Below are positions 35,951-44,108 of a DNA stretch of 64,000 bases, piece by piece. This DNA comes from Vermiculatibacterium agrestimuris (GTDB taxonomy: Bacteria; Bacillota; Clostridia; Oscillospirales; Oscillospiraceae): NCBI RefSeq assembly GCF_943193085.1, contig NZ_CALPCU010000010.1, positions 10,118 to 74,117 on the forward strand. Reading direction: 5' to 3'. The notes beneath the pieces were generated by a model, which searched no databases, was not told where the DNA came from, and saw only the letters and a program-made list of their open reading frames with translations. The first letter of the stretch is position 1; the number at the start of each line of letters is the position of its first letter. Made by a program: the position numbers and the translations under genes.

Positions 35951-37027
35951 ATGGAACCGAAGGTCACTTTTTTCCTGGGGGCTAACACACCCTCGGGGTT
36001 TTATTCCCTATATGATCAGATGCTGGAGCCGGAAAAAGCCCGGCGGGTCTTCCTCCTGAAGGGCGGAGCCGGCTGCGGCAAATCCTCCCTCATGCGCCGG
36101 GTGGCCGCCAAGCTGGAGGAGGCGGGGCGTCGGACGGAGTACATAGTCTGTTCCGGGGATCCCGACTCCCTGGACGCGGTCATCTTCCCCGACCTGGGCG
36201 CCGCCATCGTGGACGCCACCGCCCCCCACGTCATCGAGCCCCATCTGCCCGGCGTGGTTGAAAGTTATGTAAACCTTGGCCGGTTCTACGACCACGCCGC
36301 CCTGGCCCCTCTGCGCCCCGAGATCGAAGGGGCCACCGACGGCTATAAGGAGCACTACAAGCGGGCCTACCGCTGTCTCACCGCGGCGGCCCAGCTCTTT
36401 GAGGACAACCGCGCCCTTCTCACCACTCCCGCCCTGGAGGCCAAGGCCCTAAAGCGGGCCAGGGGCATCCTGTCCCGGGAGGTGAAGAAGACCGGCCGCG
36501 CCCCGGGCAAGGCGGTACAGCGGTTCCTGGGGGCCATCTCCTGCCAGGGGGTCTCCTGCCGGTTTGACACGGCGGATATCCTGTGCCGCAAGGTCTACGA
36601 GCTCAAGGACAGCTATGGCCTGGCCGCCGGGATGCTCACCGCGCTGGCCGCCGGCGCCATGTCCGCGGGCTATGATGTGATCCTCTGCCCCTCTCCCCTC
36701 TTCCCTGACCGGGCCGAGCATCTGCTCATTCCGGAGCTGAGCCTGGCCTTCCTCACCAGCGCCCCGGGGCTGGAGTATCCCGGCCGGCCCTACCGCCGGG
36801 TTCGGCTGGACGCCATGGCCGACGCCGAGCTGCTCAAAAAGTACAAGGCCCGGCTGAAGTTCTCCCGGAAGGTGTACGCCGCCCTCCTTGGCGAGGCCAC
36901 CGACGCCCTGGCCCAGGCCAAGGCCGTCCACGATCAGCTGGAGTCCTTCTACAATCCCCATGTGGACTTTGAGGGGGTATACCAGCAGGCGGAGGAGATC
37001 ACCCAAGAGCTGCTGACGCTGGATTGA
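35951..37027 (+). CDS. P-loop ATPase of the PRK06851 type, function unknown
   Basis: A 358-residue soluble protein with Walker A LLKGGAGCGKSSLMRR near residues 37-52 and a following VCSGDPDSLDAVIFPDLG segment. The pattern matches a conserved Bacillota ATPase group (PRK06851 in my recollection) without a known role. The C-terminal half has a second nucleotide-fold-like segment (AGYDVILCPSPLFPDRAEHLLIPELSLAFLT) and ends in a helical region. ATG 35951 follows CGGAGGG. It is followed by a flavodoxin gene 107 nt away. Confidence 0.75.
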   Translation: MEPKVTFFLGANTPSGFYSLYDQMLEPEKARRVFLLKGGAGCGKSSLMRRVAAKLEEAGRRTEYIVCSGDPDSLDAVIFPDLGAAIVDATAPHVIEPHLPGVVESYVNLGRFYDHAALAPLRPEIEGATDGYKEHYKRAYRCLTAAAQLFEDNRALLTTPALEAKALKRARGILSREVKKTGRAPGKAVQRFLGAISCQGVSCRFDTADILCRKVYELKDSYGLAAGMLTALAAGAMSAGYDVILCPSPLFPDRAEHLLIPELSLAFLTSAPGLEYPGRPYRRVRLDAMADAELLKKYKARLKFSRKVYAALLGEATDALAQAKAVHDQLESFYNPHVDFEGVYQQAEEITQELLTLD

Positions 37028-37134
37028 CCGGCCGCTCCCCATTTGGGGCTTTACAATGGCTCCGGTCTGTGATAGCTTAAAAGCAGAGATCGGGGACCTT
37101 GTCCTCCCCACTACATAAGAAGGAGCACACCGCT

Positions 37135-37638
37135 ATGAAACTGTCTGTCATTTACCACTCTGTCTCCGGCAACACCGCCCGGATGGCCCAGGTCATCGCT
37201 GAAGGGATGAAGTCCGTTCCCGGCATAGAGGCCCGCGCTTTCTCCATCGACGCCGTGGACGCGGACTTCGCCGGGGAGAGCCGGTGCATCGTGGTGGGCT
37301 GCCCCACCTATGTGGCCGACACCAGCGCCGGGCTGCACCTGTGGATGGAAAAGGAGATGGGACGGCTGGGCCTGCCCGGAAAGCTGGGCGGAGCCTTCGC
37401 TACCGCCCAGTATATTCACGGCGGCGGAGAGCTGGTGATCCAGGCCATTTTGAACCATATGCTGACCATGGGGATGCTGACCTACTCCGGCGGCGGGAGC
37501 AGGGGCAAGCCGGTGATCCACCTGGGCCCTGTAGCCATTGCCGGGGCCGGAGATACAGAGGCTCTCATGGCCTTCGACGACCTCTTTCGCCTCTACGGGC
37601 AGCGTATGGCGGAAAAAGCGGCGGAGCTCTTTGACTGA
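37135..37638 (+). CDS. Flavodoxin family protein
   Basis: A 167-residue FMN-binding flavodoxin-like protein. The phosphate-binding loop VIYHSVSGNTARMA is at residues 4-17, the isoalloxazine loops are VGCPTYVADTSAGL and the TAQYIHGGGE segment. Such proteins carry electrons or act as NAD(P)H:quinone reductases (WrbA-like). ATG 37135 has AAGGAG upstream; the frame extends upstream without similarity. A redox link to the nearby hydrogenase is possible but not demonstrated. Confidence 0.87.
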   Translation: MKLSVIYHSVSGNTARMAQVIAEGMKSVPGIEARAFSIDAVDADFAGESRCIVVGCPTYVADTSAGLHLWMEKEMGRLGLPGKLGGAFATAQYIHGGGELVIQAILNHMLTMGMLTYSGGGSRGKPVIHLGPVAIAGAGDTEALMAFDDLFRLYGQRMAEKAAELFD

Positions 37639-37688
37639 GAAAGCAGAAAAGCCCCCCACCCCTCGGGGTGGAGCGGCGCAAAGAAGTG

Positions 37689-37726
37689 AAGGGCAAGGCA
37701 GACCGCAATGGTTTGCCTTGCCCTTT
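37689..37726 (+). terminator. Terminator of the flavodoxin gene
   Basis: Stem AAGGGCAAGGCAGACC (37689-37704) pairs with GGTTTGCCTTGCCCTT (37710-37725) including one G-U pair, loop GCAAT, then TTT. Confidence 0.9.
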
Positions 37727-37788
37727 TTATGCTGTATGCCCCGCCGGGGCAAATGCCGTGGGAATAGAATATCCGCCATCAGACCGGT

Positions 37789-38034
37789 CTATTCTTTTCC
37801 CCCCCAGAGGCACAATTGATCCAAAACGGTCATCAGGGACCTCCCCCGATCACTGAGGCTGTATTCCACCTTTGGCGGGGTCTGCGGATACTCCGTTCTT
37901 ACGATCAGCCGGTTCGATTCCAGCTCTTTTAAGTTTGTGCTGAGGGTCTTGTCGGATATGAGGGATATCGTGTAGCTGAACCCGGTATCCTCAAAATTTG
38001 CATTCTCAATAAATTTTTTATCATAGTTAACTAT
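37789..38034 (-). pseudogene. HxlR-family regulator relic with internal deletion
   Basis: Read on the minus strand, the frame ending at TAG 37791-37789 encodes the C-terminal half of an HxlR winged-helix regulator: DKTLSTNLKELESNRLIVRTE, then PPKVEYSLSDRGRSLM and CLWGGKE. Upstream, in frame, is a typical HxlR N-terminal end (NYDKKFIENANF ... FSYTISLIS), joined directly to DKTLS. About 35-40 residues that normally lie between SLI(S)GK and ISDK are missing, removing the first recognition helices. No start codon is seen before NYD (codon there is GTT). It diverges from an equally damaged flavin-reductase gene. Confidence 0.75.
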
Positions 38035-38068
38035 CCTTTCAGATAGTACCTGTCTAAAATGACAGTGC

Positions 38069-38120
38069 TTGAATTATTTACACAAGCCGATATAATGATA
38101 CACAGGATCGTCGATCCTGT
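38069..38120 (+). promoter_or_regulatory. Promoter and palindromic operator of the relic pair
   Basis: TTGAAT (38069-38074), 16 nt, TATAAT (38091-38096). A 19-bp palindrome ACAGGATCG-T-CGATCCTGT (38102-38120) covers the predicted start. Another dyad CTGTC-TAAAAT-GACAG is at 38050-38065. Regulatory DNA thus survives although both genes are broken. Confidence 0.65.
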
Positions 38121-38150
38121 CAATTCAATCGTCAAAGTGAGGTAATTACG

Positions 38151-38275
38151 ATGAGGACAAAACTGGATATCACGGAAGGTATTTTCCCGATGCCCGTTCT
38201 GATGGTTGCCACTTACATAGAGTAACCGAACGTGTTGGAGAGGCATTCAAAGATGGCTTGGCTCTGAAGAAATAA
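38151..38275 (+). pseudogene. Flavin reductase-family gene relic with internal deletion
   Basis: ATG 38151 opens a frame with the N-terminal end of a flavin-reductase-like FMN-binding protein (MRTKLDITEGIFPMPVLMVA then TY), which runs into a stop at 38223-38225. From 38216 another frame encodes a typical C-terminal end of the same family (ERVGEAFKDGLALKK, stop 38273-38275). The whole central ~150 residues are gone and the junction changes frame. GAGGTAATTACG before the ATG is an intact ribosome site. Confidence 0.75.
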
Positions 38276-38282
38276 ACGTGAC

Positions 38283-38318
38283 ACGCCCGCTGAAAAGCAA
38301 ACGCTTCTCAGCGGGCGT
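38283..38318 (+). terminator. Hairpin terminator after the relic
   Basis: ACGCCCGCTGA (38283-38293) pairs with TCAGCGGGCGT (38308-38318); an A-C mismatch and AAGC/GCTT extend it to loop AAAC. The downstream TAACTTTCTT is a moderate T-run. Probably the original terminator of the flavin reductase gene. Confidence 0.6.
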
Positions 38319-38364
38319 TAACTTTCTTACGGGAGCTGCTTTACGGATGGGGGCCTCTCTTTTC

Positions 38365-39072
38365 TCAAGCCATCAAGCTCCCCAGCCATTGGGACAGCGG
38401 GAGGTAGAGGATGGGCAGGAAGATGGCCGGGAGCATATTGCCCACCCGAAATTTGCTCTCGGAAAGGCCCATCATATTGATGGCGATACCCACAATGATG
38501 GCGCCGCCGACGGCGCTCATCTCGGTGACCACCGCCTCCCCCAGGTAGGGGCCCACCGCGCCGGCCAAAAGCACCAGCGCCCCCTCGTAGACGAAGATGG
38601 GGATGGTGGAAAACGTCACACCCACACCCATGGCCGCAGCGAAAGTGATGGAGCTGATCCCGTCCAGCACCGACTTGGAGATCAGCACACCGTAGCTGTG
38701 GTTCAGTCCCGCCTCGATGGAACCGTTGATGGCCATCGCCCCTACGCAGTAGAGGATGGTGGCGGTGACAAAGCCCTCTACGAAGCCGCTGCTGCCGTCC
38801 TTTATCAGCCTTTTCTTCAGGGCCTCTCCCGCCCCGTCCAGCCGCTTTTCAATGTCGATCCACTCCCCCAGCAGGGTGCCCAGGGCCATGCAGACGATCA
38901 CGCACAGGGTGTTTTGGGTGCCCAGCAGGGAGCTTGCGCCGATGCCGAACGTGCACAGAGCCAGACACTTCACCACCGCGTCTCCCAGCCGCTGAGAAAA
39001 GCGGTTTTTCAGCAGCAGGCCCAGAATAGAGCCCGCCAGCACCAGCACCACATTGATAAAAACGGCGATCAA
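38365..39072 (-). CDS. DUF554 family membrane protein
   Basis: A ~235-residue membrane protein of the DUF554 (YdfK) family: an N-terminal helix INVVLVLAGSILGLLLKN, a conserved LCTFGIGASSLLG, LLGEWIDIEKRLD, FVTATILYCVGAMAINGSIE and GLLDGISS-like LDGISSITFAAAMGVGV. Function is unknown; a transporter-like role has been suggested from topology. TTG 39072 is preferred (GGGAG 9 nt upstream); ATG 39081 lies directly against the Shine-Dalgarno and is an alternative. Confidence 0.85.
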   Translation of the reverse strand: MIAVFINVVLVLAGSILGLLLKNRFSQRLGDAVVKCLALCTFGIGASSLLGTQNTLCVIVCMALGTLLGEWIDIEKRLDGAGEALKKRLIKDGSSGFVEGFVTATILYCVGAMAINGSIEAGLNHSYGVLISKSVLDGISSITFAAAMGVGVTFSTIPIFVYEGALVLLAGAVGPYLGEAVVTEMSAVGGAIIVGIAINMMGLSESKFRVGNMLPAIFLPILYLPLSQWLGSLMA

Positions 39073-39105
39073 ACAAACCATCTCCCAATTTTCTAAACCG
39101 GTATT

Positions 39106-39134
39106 ATTTTACACGCTTTCCCCCGCTTTGTCAA
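39106..39134 (-). promoter_or_regulatory. Sigma-A promoter of the DUF554 gene
   Basis: Minus strand TTGACA (39134-39129), 17 nt, TAAAAT (39111-39106), start about 39099. Confidence 0.78.
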
Positions 39135-39200
39135 AACCTGTCCGCGGCATGTGGGACTTGCCTGCGGAATAGGCTTGTAGCACAGGAAGGGGGCTCATCC

Positions 39201-40709
39201 GTGAAAGCCATGTCCGCATTGTCCAGCACCGTCCTGCTCACCGCCGTCAGCTTTTTCAGCCAGGCCGTGGGCTTTGTCTATCGGGTACTCCTGTCCCGGC
39301 TGGTGGGCTCCGAGGTGATGGGCCTCTACCAGCTGGTGATGCCGGCCTTTTCCGTGCTGCTCTCCCTCACCGCCGTGGGCTTCACCGCCGCCTGCTCCAA
39401 CCTGTCCGCCCGGTACCTGGCCACCGGCGACCGCCGGGGGGCGGGACAGGTGGTGCGCCAATGTGTTCTGGGGTTTCTGACGGCCTTTCTGGTGGTCGCC
39501 GCTCTGGCCGCCCCCCTGTCCGACGCCATCTCGGTCTACCTGCTGGGGGACGCCCGGGCCCGGCTGGGCCTTTTGCTGCTTCTGCCCTGCGTGCTTTTAA
39601 CAGGATTGGAGAACATCCACAAGCACTTTTTCTACGGCGCGGGGGCCGTCCGGGGGCCGGCCTTTACGGAGATCTGCGAGCAGCTCATTCGCTCCGGGGC
39701 GGTGCTGGGCCTTCTGTGGCGGTTTCTGCCCCAGAACCCGGAGCGCACCGTGGGACTCATCGTCTGCGGCATGATCCTGTGTGAGATCTTTTCCGCCCTC
39801 ACCCTCACCCTTCTCTACCGCAAGGCCCTGGGCCGCGCCCCGGCGGGAAAGGGCGCGAAGCGCGCCATTCTCCGCCGACGGGTCTGGGGCATCGCCCTGC
39901 CCATCGGCTGCACCGCCCTGCTGGGCAATCTGATGGGCGCCTGGACGGCGGTGCTCATCCCCCAGCGGCTGGTGCACTCCGGGCAGAATGTCTCCGCCGC
40001 CATGAGCGCCTTCGGGGTGCTGTGCGGTATGACTCTGCCCCTGCTGAACCTCCCCACCGCCTTCATCTCCGCCATGGCTCTGGTGCTCCTGCCCAAGCTG
40101 GCCCAGGCCGCCGCCATAGGCGATCAAGTCCTGCTCCGCCGCCGGATCTCCAAGGCCCTCACCGTCACCGCCTTCCTCATTCTCCCCGCCTGCGCCCTCT
40201 TGGCAGTGCTCTCCCCGCCCCTGGCCCGCCTTCTCTTCCGGGAATCCACCGCCGGGGCCTTCGCCGCTCCCCTGGCGCTGGCCGTGGTACTGAGCTCCTT
40301 CGAGACCGTCCTGGCGGTATGTCTCAACGGCCTGGGCAAACAAACCGTCACCGCCCGCAACGGCCTGATCTGCGGAGCCGTCCAGCTCTTCCTCACCTGG
40401 CAGCGCATGGGAGTACCGGAGGTGGGCCTGCGGGGCTATGTGGAGGCCCTCCTTCTCAGCACGATACTGGGCCTGTGGCTCAACTGGCGCGCGCTCTCCA
40501 GGGCCGTCTCCCTTCGCCCCCAGCTGTTTCGGTGGCTGGTGGCTCCGGGGCTGTCCGCCCTGCTCTCGTCGCTGTGCGTGCGCCTTCTCTACCCCATTTT
40601 GGAGGGAGTCGGCATGGGCCCGGGAACTGGCTGCCTGGTCTGCCTGGTCTTCGGGGGCGTCCTCTACTACTGCGCCATGACCGCTCAAGGGGCCTTCTCC
40701 TCCCTGTGA
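39201..40709 (+). CDS. SpoVB/MurJ-like polysaccharide flippase
   Basis: A 502-residue MOP-superfamily membrane protein with about 13-14 helices. The N terminus LTAVSFFSQAVGFVYRVLLSRLVGSEVMGLYQLVMP is the SpoVB/RfbX signature; such proteins flip lipid-linked saccharides across the membrane, and SpoVB is needed for spore cortex. GTG 39201 has AGGAAGGGGG upstream; ATG 39210 is an alternative. Whether it is SpoVB itself or a paralogue cannot be told, since several usually coexist. Confidence 0.85.
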   Translation: MKAMSALSSTVLLTAVSFFSQAVGFVYRVLLSRLVGSEVMGLYQLVMPAFSVLLSLTAVGFTAACSNLSARYLATGDRRGAGQVVRQCVLGFLTAFLVVAALAAPLSDAISVYLLGDARARLGLLLLLPCVLLTGLENIHKHFFYGAGAVRGPAFTEICEQLIRSGAVLGLLWRFLPQNPERTVGLIVCGMILCEIFSALTLTLLYRKALGRAPAGKGAKRAILRRRVWGIALPIGCTALLGNLMGAWTAVLIPQRLVHSGQNVSAAMSAFGVLCGMTLPLLNLPTAFISAMALVLLPKLAQAAAIGDQVLLRRRISKALTVTAFLILPACALLAVLSPPLARLLFRESTAGAFAAPLALAVVLSSFETVLAVCLNGLGKQTVTARNGLICGAVQLFLTWQRMGVPEVGLRGYVEALLLSTILGLWLNWRALSRAVSLRPQLFRWLVAPGLSALLSSLCVRLLYPILEGVGMGPGTGCLVCLVFGGVLYYCAMTAQGAFSSL

Positions 40710-40737
40710 GGTCTCCCATTCGGCCCGCAGCATAAAA

Positions 40738-40775
40738 AGGGGCGGTCATCTGTGCCAGATGACCGCCCCTATGCT
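40738..40775. terminator. Bidirectional terminator
   Basis: AGGGGCGGTCATCTG (40738-40752) with 40756-40770, loop TGC, outer GCATA/TATGC, then TTTTT. It separates the flippase from the converging catabolic island and probably ends the long minus-strand transcript. Confidence 0.93.
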
Positions 40776-40796
40776 TTTTCTGCGGCGCCGCGCGCC

Positions 40797-41672
40797 TCAG
40801 CAATGCTGAATATTCTTGGGAAACTCCACCTTGGGGAACCAGGGATATACCTCCGGCATATCGGTAACGGGGCTCATGGTGAACTGGGGCGAGCGCTTCT
40901 CCATGAAGGCCAGCGCCCCCTCCTGGGCGTCAGCGGCGTTTGCCACATAGTAGAAGCAGGACGACTCCAGCTTGTGGGCCGTCATGGGGTGGCGCTCCCC
41001 AGCACACTGGTAGAGCATCTGCCTGCACAGGGCGATGGACACCGGCGCGGTATTGTCCCGGATCTCACAGGCCACCTCCCAGGCCCGCGCGTACACCTGC
41101 TCCTGGGGGACTACCTCGCTTGCCAGGCCGATGCACAGCGCCTCCTGCGCGGTGATGATCCTGCCCGTCATGACCAGCTCCACAGCCTTGCTCAGTCCCA
41201 CGATCTTCGGCAAAAACCAGCTGGAGCAGGCCTCGTTCATAAACCCGCGCCGGGCGAACACAAAGCCGATCTTGGCCTGGTCGGAGAAGATCCGGATATC
41301 CATGGGCAGGGTCATGGTGATGCCGATGCCCACGGCGGAGCCGTTGATGGCGCCAATCACGGGCTTGCGCATCTCAAAGATGCGCAGCGCGTTGGTGCCG
41401 CCGGTGTCCCGGGCGTTGCAGGGCCCCTCCTTGGAAAAGTCGAAGGGATCCTTGATAGTGAGGTCGAAGCCGGCGCAGTAGGTGGGCTTTTTACAGCCCT
41501 CGGCCCCGGTGAAGATGACGACCCGGACTTCGTCGTCAAGATCCGCCAGATCCAGCGCTCTGTTGATCTCCCCGCACATCTGGTTGTTGTAGGAATTCAT
41601 ATTGTCGGGCCGGTTCAGAGTGATGGTGGCGATGCGCTCCCTCACCTCATACTTGATAAGCTCAAAATCCAT
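40797..41672 (-). CDS. Enoyl-CoA hydratase/isomerase (crotonase) family protein
   Basis: A 291-residue crotonase-fold enzyme acting on an acyl-CoA thioester. Family marks are IATITLNRPDNMNSYNNQM, the CoA oxyanion-hole region YCAGFDLTIKDPFDF (longer than usual, with an insert before GTNALRIFEMRKPVIGAINGSAVGIG) and the second oxyanion segment FVFARRGFMNEACSSWFLP. The C-terminal part (MLYQCAGERHPMTAHKLES onward) is extended relative to ~260-residue hydratases. It is the last gene of the minus-strand island, 24 nt behind an acyl-CoA dehydrogenase gene. Precise reaction is unknown. Confidence 0.87.
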   Translation of the reverse strand: MDFELIKYEVRERIATITLNRPDNMNSYNNQMCGEINRALDLADLDDEVRVVIFTGAEGCKKPTYCAGFDLTIKDPFDFSKEGPCNARDTGGTNALRIFEMRKPVIGAINGSAVGIGITMTLPMDIRIFSDQAKIGFVFARRGFMNEACSSWFLPKIVGLSKAVELVMTGRIITAQEALCIGLASEVVPQEQVYARAWEVACEIRDNTAPVSIALCRQMLYQCAGERHPMTAHKLESSCFYYVANAADAQEGALAFMEKRSPQFTMSPVTDMPEVYPWFPKVEFPKNIQHC

Positions 41673-41696
41673 ACGAGACCTAACTCCCCTTTCCGC

Positions 41697-42839
41697 TTAT
41701 TTTCCCAGCAGACTTCTGGCCACGACGATCCGCTGGATCTGGTTGGTGCCCTCCACGATCTGGAATATCTTCGCGTCCCGGAACAGCTTCTCCACCGGGT
41801 ACTCCTTCATGTATCCATAGCCGCCAAAAAGCTGCACCGCGTCGGTGCAGACCTTCATGGCCGTGTCGGTGGCCACGCACTTGGCGATGGAGCCGTTCAC
41901 CGTGACGCTCTGGCCCTGGTCGATCAGCTCCGCCACATGGTAGGTCAGGCACCTGGCCGCCTCCACCTGCATCTCCATGTCCGCCAGCATCCACTGAATG
42001 CCCTGGTTGGCGGCAATGGGCTTTCCGAACTGCTGCCGCTGCTGGACGTACTTCACCGCCTCAGCCAGCGCCCGCTGGGCAAGACCCACCGCCTCGGCGC
42101 CGATATAGGGCCGACCATGATCCAGGGCGTACATGGCCATCTTGAAGCCGTTGCCCTCGCCGCCGACGATGGCCTCCGCCGGGACTTCCACATTGTCAAA
42201 GACCAGCTCCACGGTGTTGGAGGTACGGAAGCCGCACTTATTCTCCTCCTTGCCCACGGAGAGGCCCTTCGTCCCTCTCTCCACCAGGAAGGCCGTCAGG
42301 CCCTTGCTGCCCTTGGAGCGGTCTGTGGAGGCGATGACCAAAAACAGTTTGGCATAGCCGCCGTTGGTGATAAACACCTTATTGCCGTTCAGGACATAGC
42401 CGTCTCCCTTTTTTACCGCTGTGGTTCTGGCGGCCCCGGAGTCGGAGCCCGCGCCGGGCTCCGTCAGGCAGAAAGAGGCCAGCCCCCCCTCCTCAAAAAT
42501 TTTCTGGCGCACGACGGCCCGCTGGGCGTCGGTGCCGTATTTCATCACCGGCGCGATGGCCGTTCCGGTGACGGAGTAGGCGCAGGCCACGCCCATATCG
42601 TGCTTCGCCAGCTCCTCGAAGGCCACGCAGGCGGCCTTGGTGGACAGGCCCGCGCCGCCCCATTCCTCCGGGAAATTCAGGCTTTGAAGGCCCATCTCCA
42701 GTCCGGTGTCCACCACCGCCGCCGGAAACTCGCCCTTCTCGTCAAATTCAGCGATGACCGGATCTATCGACTGCTCGCCAAACTGCTTTGCCAGTGCGAT
42801 CATGTCCTGCTCTTCCTCTGTGTACAGATGAAATGCCAT
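41697..42839 (-). CDS. Acyl-CoA dehydrogenase
   Basis: A 380-residue flavoenzyme of the short/medium-chain acyl-CoA dehydrogenase family, oxidising acyl-CoA to 2-enoyl-CoA (or the reverse, with ETF). FAD/substrate motifs are FCLTEPGAGSDSGAARTTA and VFITNGGYAKLFLV; the C-terminal IVEGTNQIQRIVVARSLLGK contains the catalytic Glu in EGTN. Spacing to the preceding dehydrogenase gene is 20 nt, with AGGAGGG before ATG 42839. No etfAB genes are in the window, so the electron partner must be elsewhere. Confidence 0.94.
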   Translation of the reverse strand: MAFHLYTEEEQDMIALAKQFGEQSIDPVIAEFDEKGEFPAAVVDTGLEMGLQSLNFPEEWGGAGLSTKAACVAFEELAKHDMGVACAYSVTGTAIAPVMKYGTDAQRAVVRQKIFEEGGLASFCLTEPGAGSDSGAARTTAVKKGDGYVLNGNKVFITNGGYAKLFLVIASTDRSKGSKGLTAFLVERGTKGLSVGKEENKCGFRTSNTVELVFDNVEVPAEAIVGGEGNGFKMAMYALDHGRPYIGAEAVGLAQRALAEAVKYVQQRQQFGKPIAANQGIQWMLADMEMQVEAARCLTYHVAELIDQGQSVTVNGSIAKCVATDTAMKVCTDAVQLFGGYGYMKEYPVEKLFRDAKIFQIVEGTNQIQRIVVARSLLGK

Positions 42840-42859
42840 ATCAGAGATCCCTCCTATTC

Positions 42860-44020
42860 TCAGTCTTCAATGAGACTGGCGTCTTTTTTGAGGATGTAGC
42901 CGCCGGAGATCAATCTCTGGACGTCCGCGTTTCCTTCGATATTGGGGAAAATAACAGAATCCCTGAGATAGCGCTCGATGTTGTACTCCTCCATGCCACC
43001 ATACGCGCCGAAGGAGTTGACGCACATTTGGATGGTCTGGTTGGACAGATCCGCAATATAACCCTTCGCCAGGGCGGTGGCCGCCTGCACCCGCCGCATG
43101 TCCCCCGTCAACCGCTCGGCGTCCTCCGCCGCGCGGTAGAGCATCAGCTTCATGGACAGGGTGTTGGCCGCGATGGCGGAGGTTCTGAGCTGTACTGTGG
43201 GGAACTTTGAGATGGACGTTCCCCGGTGCATCTTCTCCATGATATACTTTCTCGTCAGGTCATAGGCGCCCTCGGCAGCGCCGGCGAAGACGGCGGCGAA
43301 GGCCAGCTTTCCAATGGCGGTGGTGCCAAGGAGTAGGCCGAAACCCTCCTTCTCGCCGCCCAAAATGTCCGCCTCCTCCACCTCCACGTCGTCAAGGAAC
43401 ACATCGTAGACATGGGAGCCGTGGAAGCCGATCTTCTCCCACGGGGTGGAGATGGAGTAGCCCTTGCAGAACTTTTTCACCAGATACGCGGTGCAGGTAT
43501 CCTCCCCCGCGTCTCTGGCCACCACAACGATGGTCCCCTCGTGGGCCGCGTTGGAGATAAACCGCTTTACGCCATTGATGTAGATCTTGCCATCCCTCCG
43601 CTTGGCCGTTGTGGTCAGCTGCTTGGGGTCGGAGCCGGTTCCCGACTCGGTAAAGGCCAGCGAGCCGATATCCTTTCCCGCGCACATGTCCGGAAGATAC
43701 TTTTTCTTTTGCTCCGGCGTGCCGAACAGGGCAATTGCGTCCATGGGGAGATAGCACACGGTCAGCAGCTTTGCCGCGGAGGGGGACACCTTCGCCAGCT
43801 CCTCGATGCAGATGGCCTCTGCCAGCAGTCCCGCCTCCAGGCCCCCGTACTCTTCCCCATAAGGGACTCCCATCAGGCCCAGCTCCGCCATCGCATCGAT
43901 CAGATCCTGGGGGAATTTTTCCGCGTGCTCGATCTCGTTCACTCTCGGGGCCAGCATGCTCTGGGCAAATTCTCTGGCCGTGCTTCTGACCGCTTCCTGC
44001 AGTTCTGTCAGCTCAAACAT
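42860..44020 (-). CDS. Acyl-CoA dehydrogenase (second)
   Basis: A 386-residue acyl-CoA dehydrogenase, clearly different in sequence from its neighbour. Motifs are LAFTESGTGSDPKQLTTTAK, KRFISNAAHEGTIVVV, an FHGSHVYDVFLDDVEVEEADILG segment and C-terminal FPNIEGNADVQRLISGGYIL, where Glu of IEGN occupies the usual catalytic position. ATG 44020 begins the family-like MFELTELQEAV; the open frame continues upstream through the activator gene without meaning. Two paralogues in one operon suggest two oxidation or reduction steps, or a heteromer. Confidence 0.93.
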   Translation of the reverse strand: MFELTELQEAVRSTAREFAQSMLAPRVNEIEHAEKFPQDLIDAMAELGLMGVPYGEEYGGLEAGLLAEAICIEELAKVSPSAAKLLTVCYLPMDAIALFGTPEQKKKYLPDMCAGKDIGSLAFTESGTGSDPKQLTTTAKRRDGKIYINGVKRFISNAAHEGTIVVVARDAGEDTCTAYLVKKFCKGYSISTPWEKIGFHGSHVYDVFLDDVEVEEADILGGEKEGFGLLLGTTAIGKLAFAAVFAGAAEGAYDLTRKYIMEKMHRGTSISKFPTVQLRTSAIAANTLSMKLMLYRAAEDAERLTGDMRRVQAATALAKGYIADLSNQTIQMCVNSFGAYGGMEEYNIERYLRDSVIFPNIEGNADVQRLISGGYILKKDASLIED

Positions 44021-44108
44021 CTTTCCATTCCTTTCCTGCAAATTATTTTCCGCTCCATAGAGGGACGGCCCTTGTCCGCCGGCCCTTCCATCCTTTTTTG
44101 CGGCGGGG

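Noticed and set aside
38031..38246. A 71-codon minus-strand frame over the relic promoter
   Set aside because: It runs through the promoter, palindrome and flavin-reductase N-terminal end in antisense; the real minus-strand signal is the HxlR relic in another frame.
40752..42899. A 715-codon plus-strand open frame opposite the crotonase and acyl-CoA dehydrogenase genes
   Set aside because: It is antisense to two clear enzymes and shows His/Gly/Leu-rich shadow composition with no motif.
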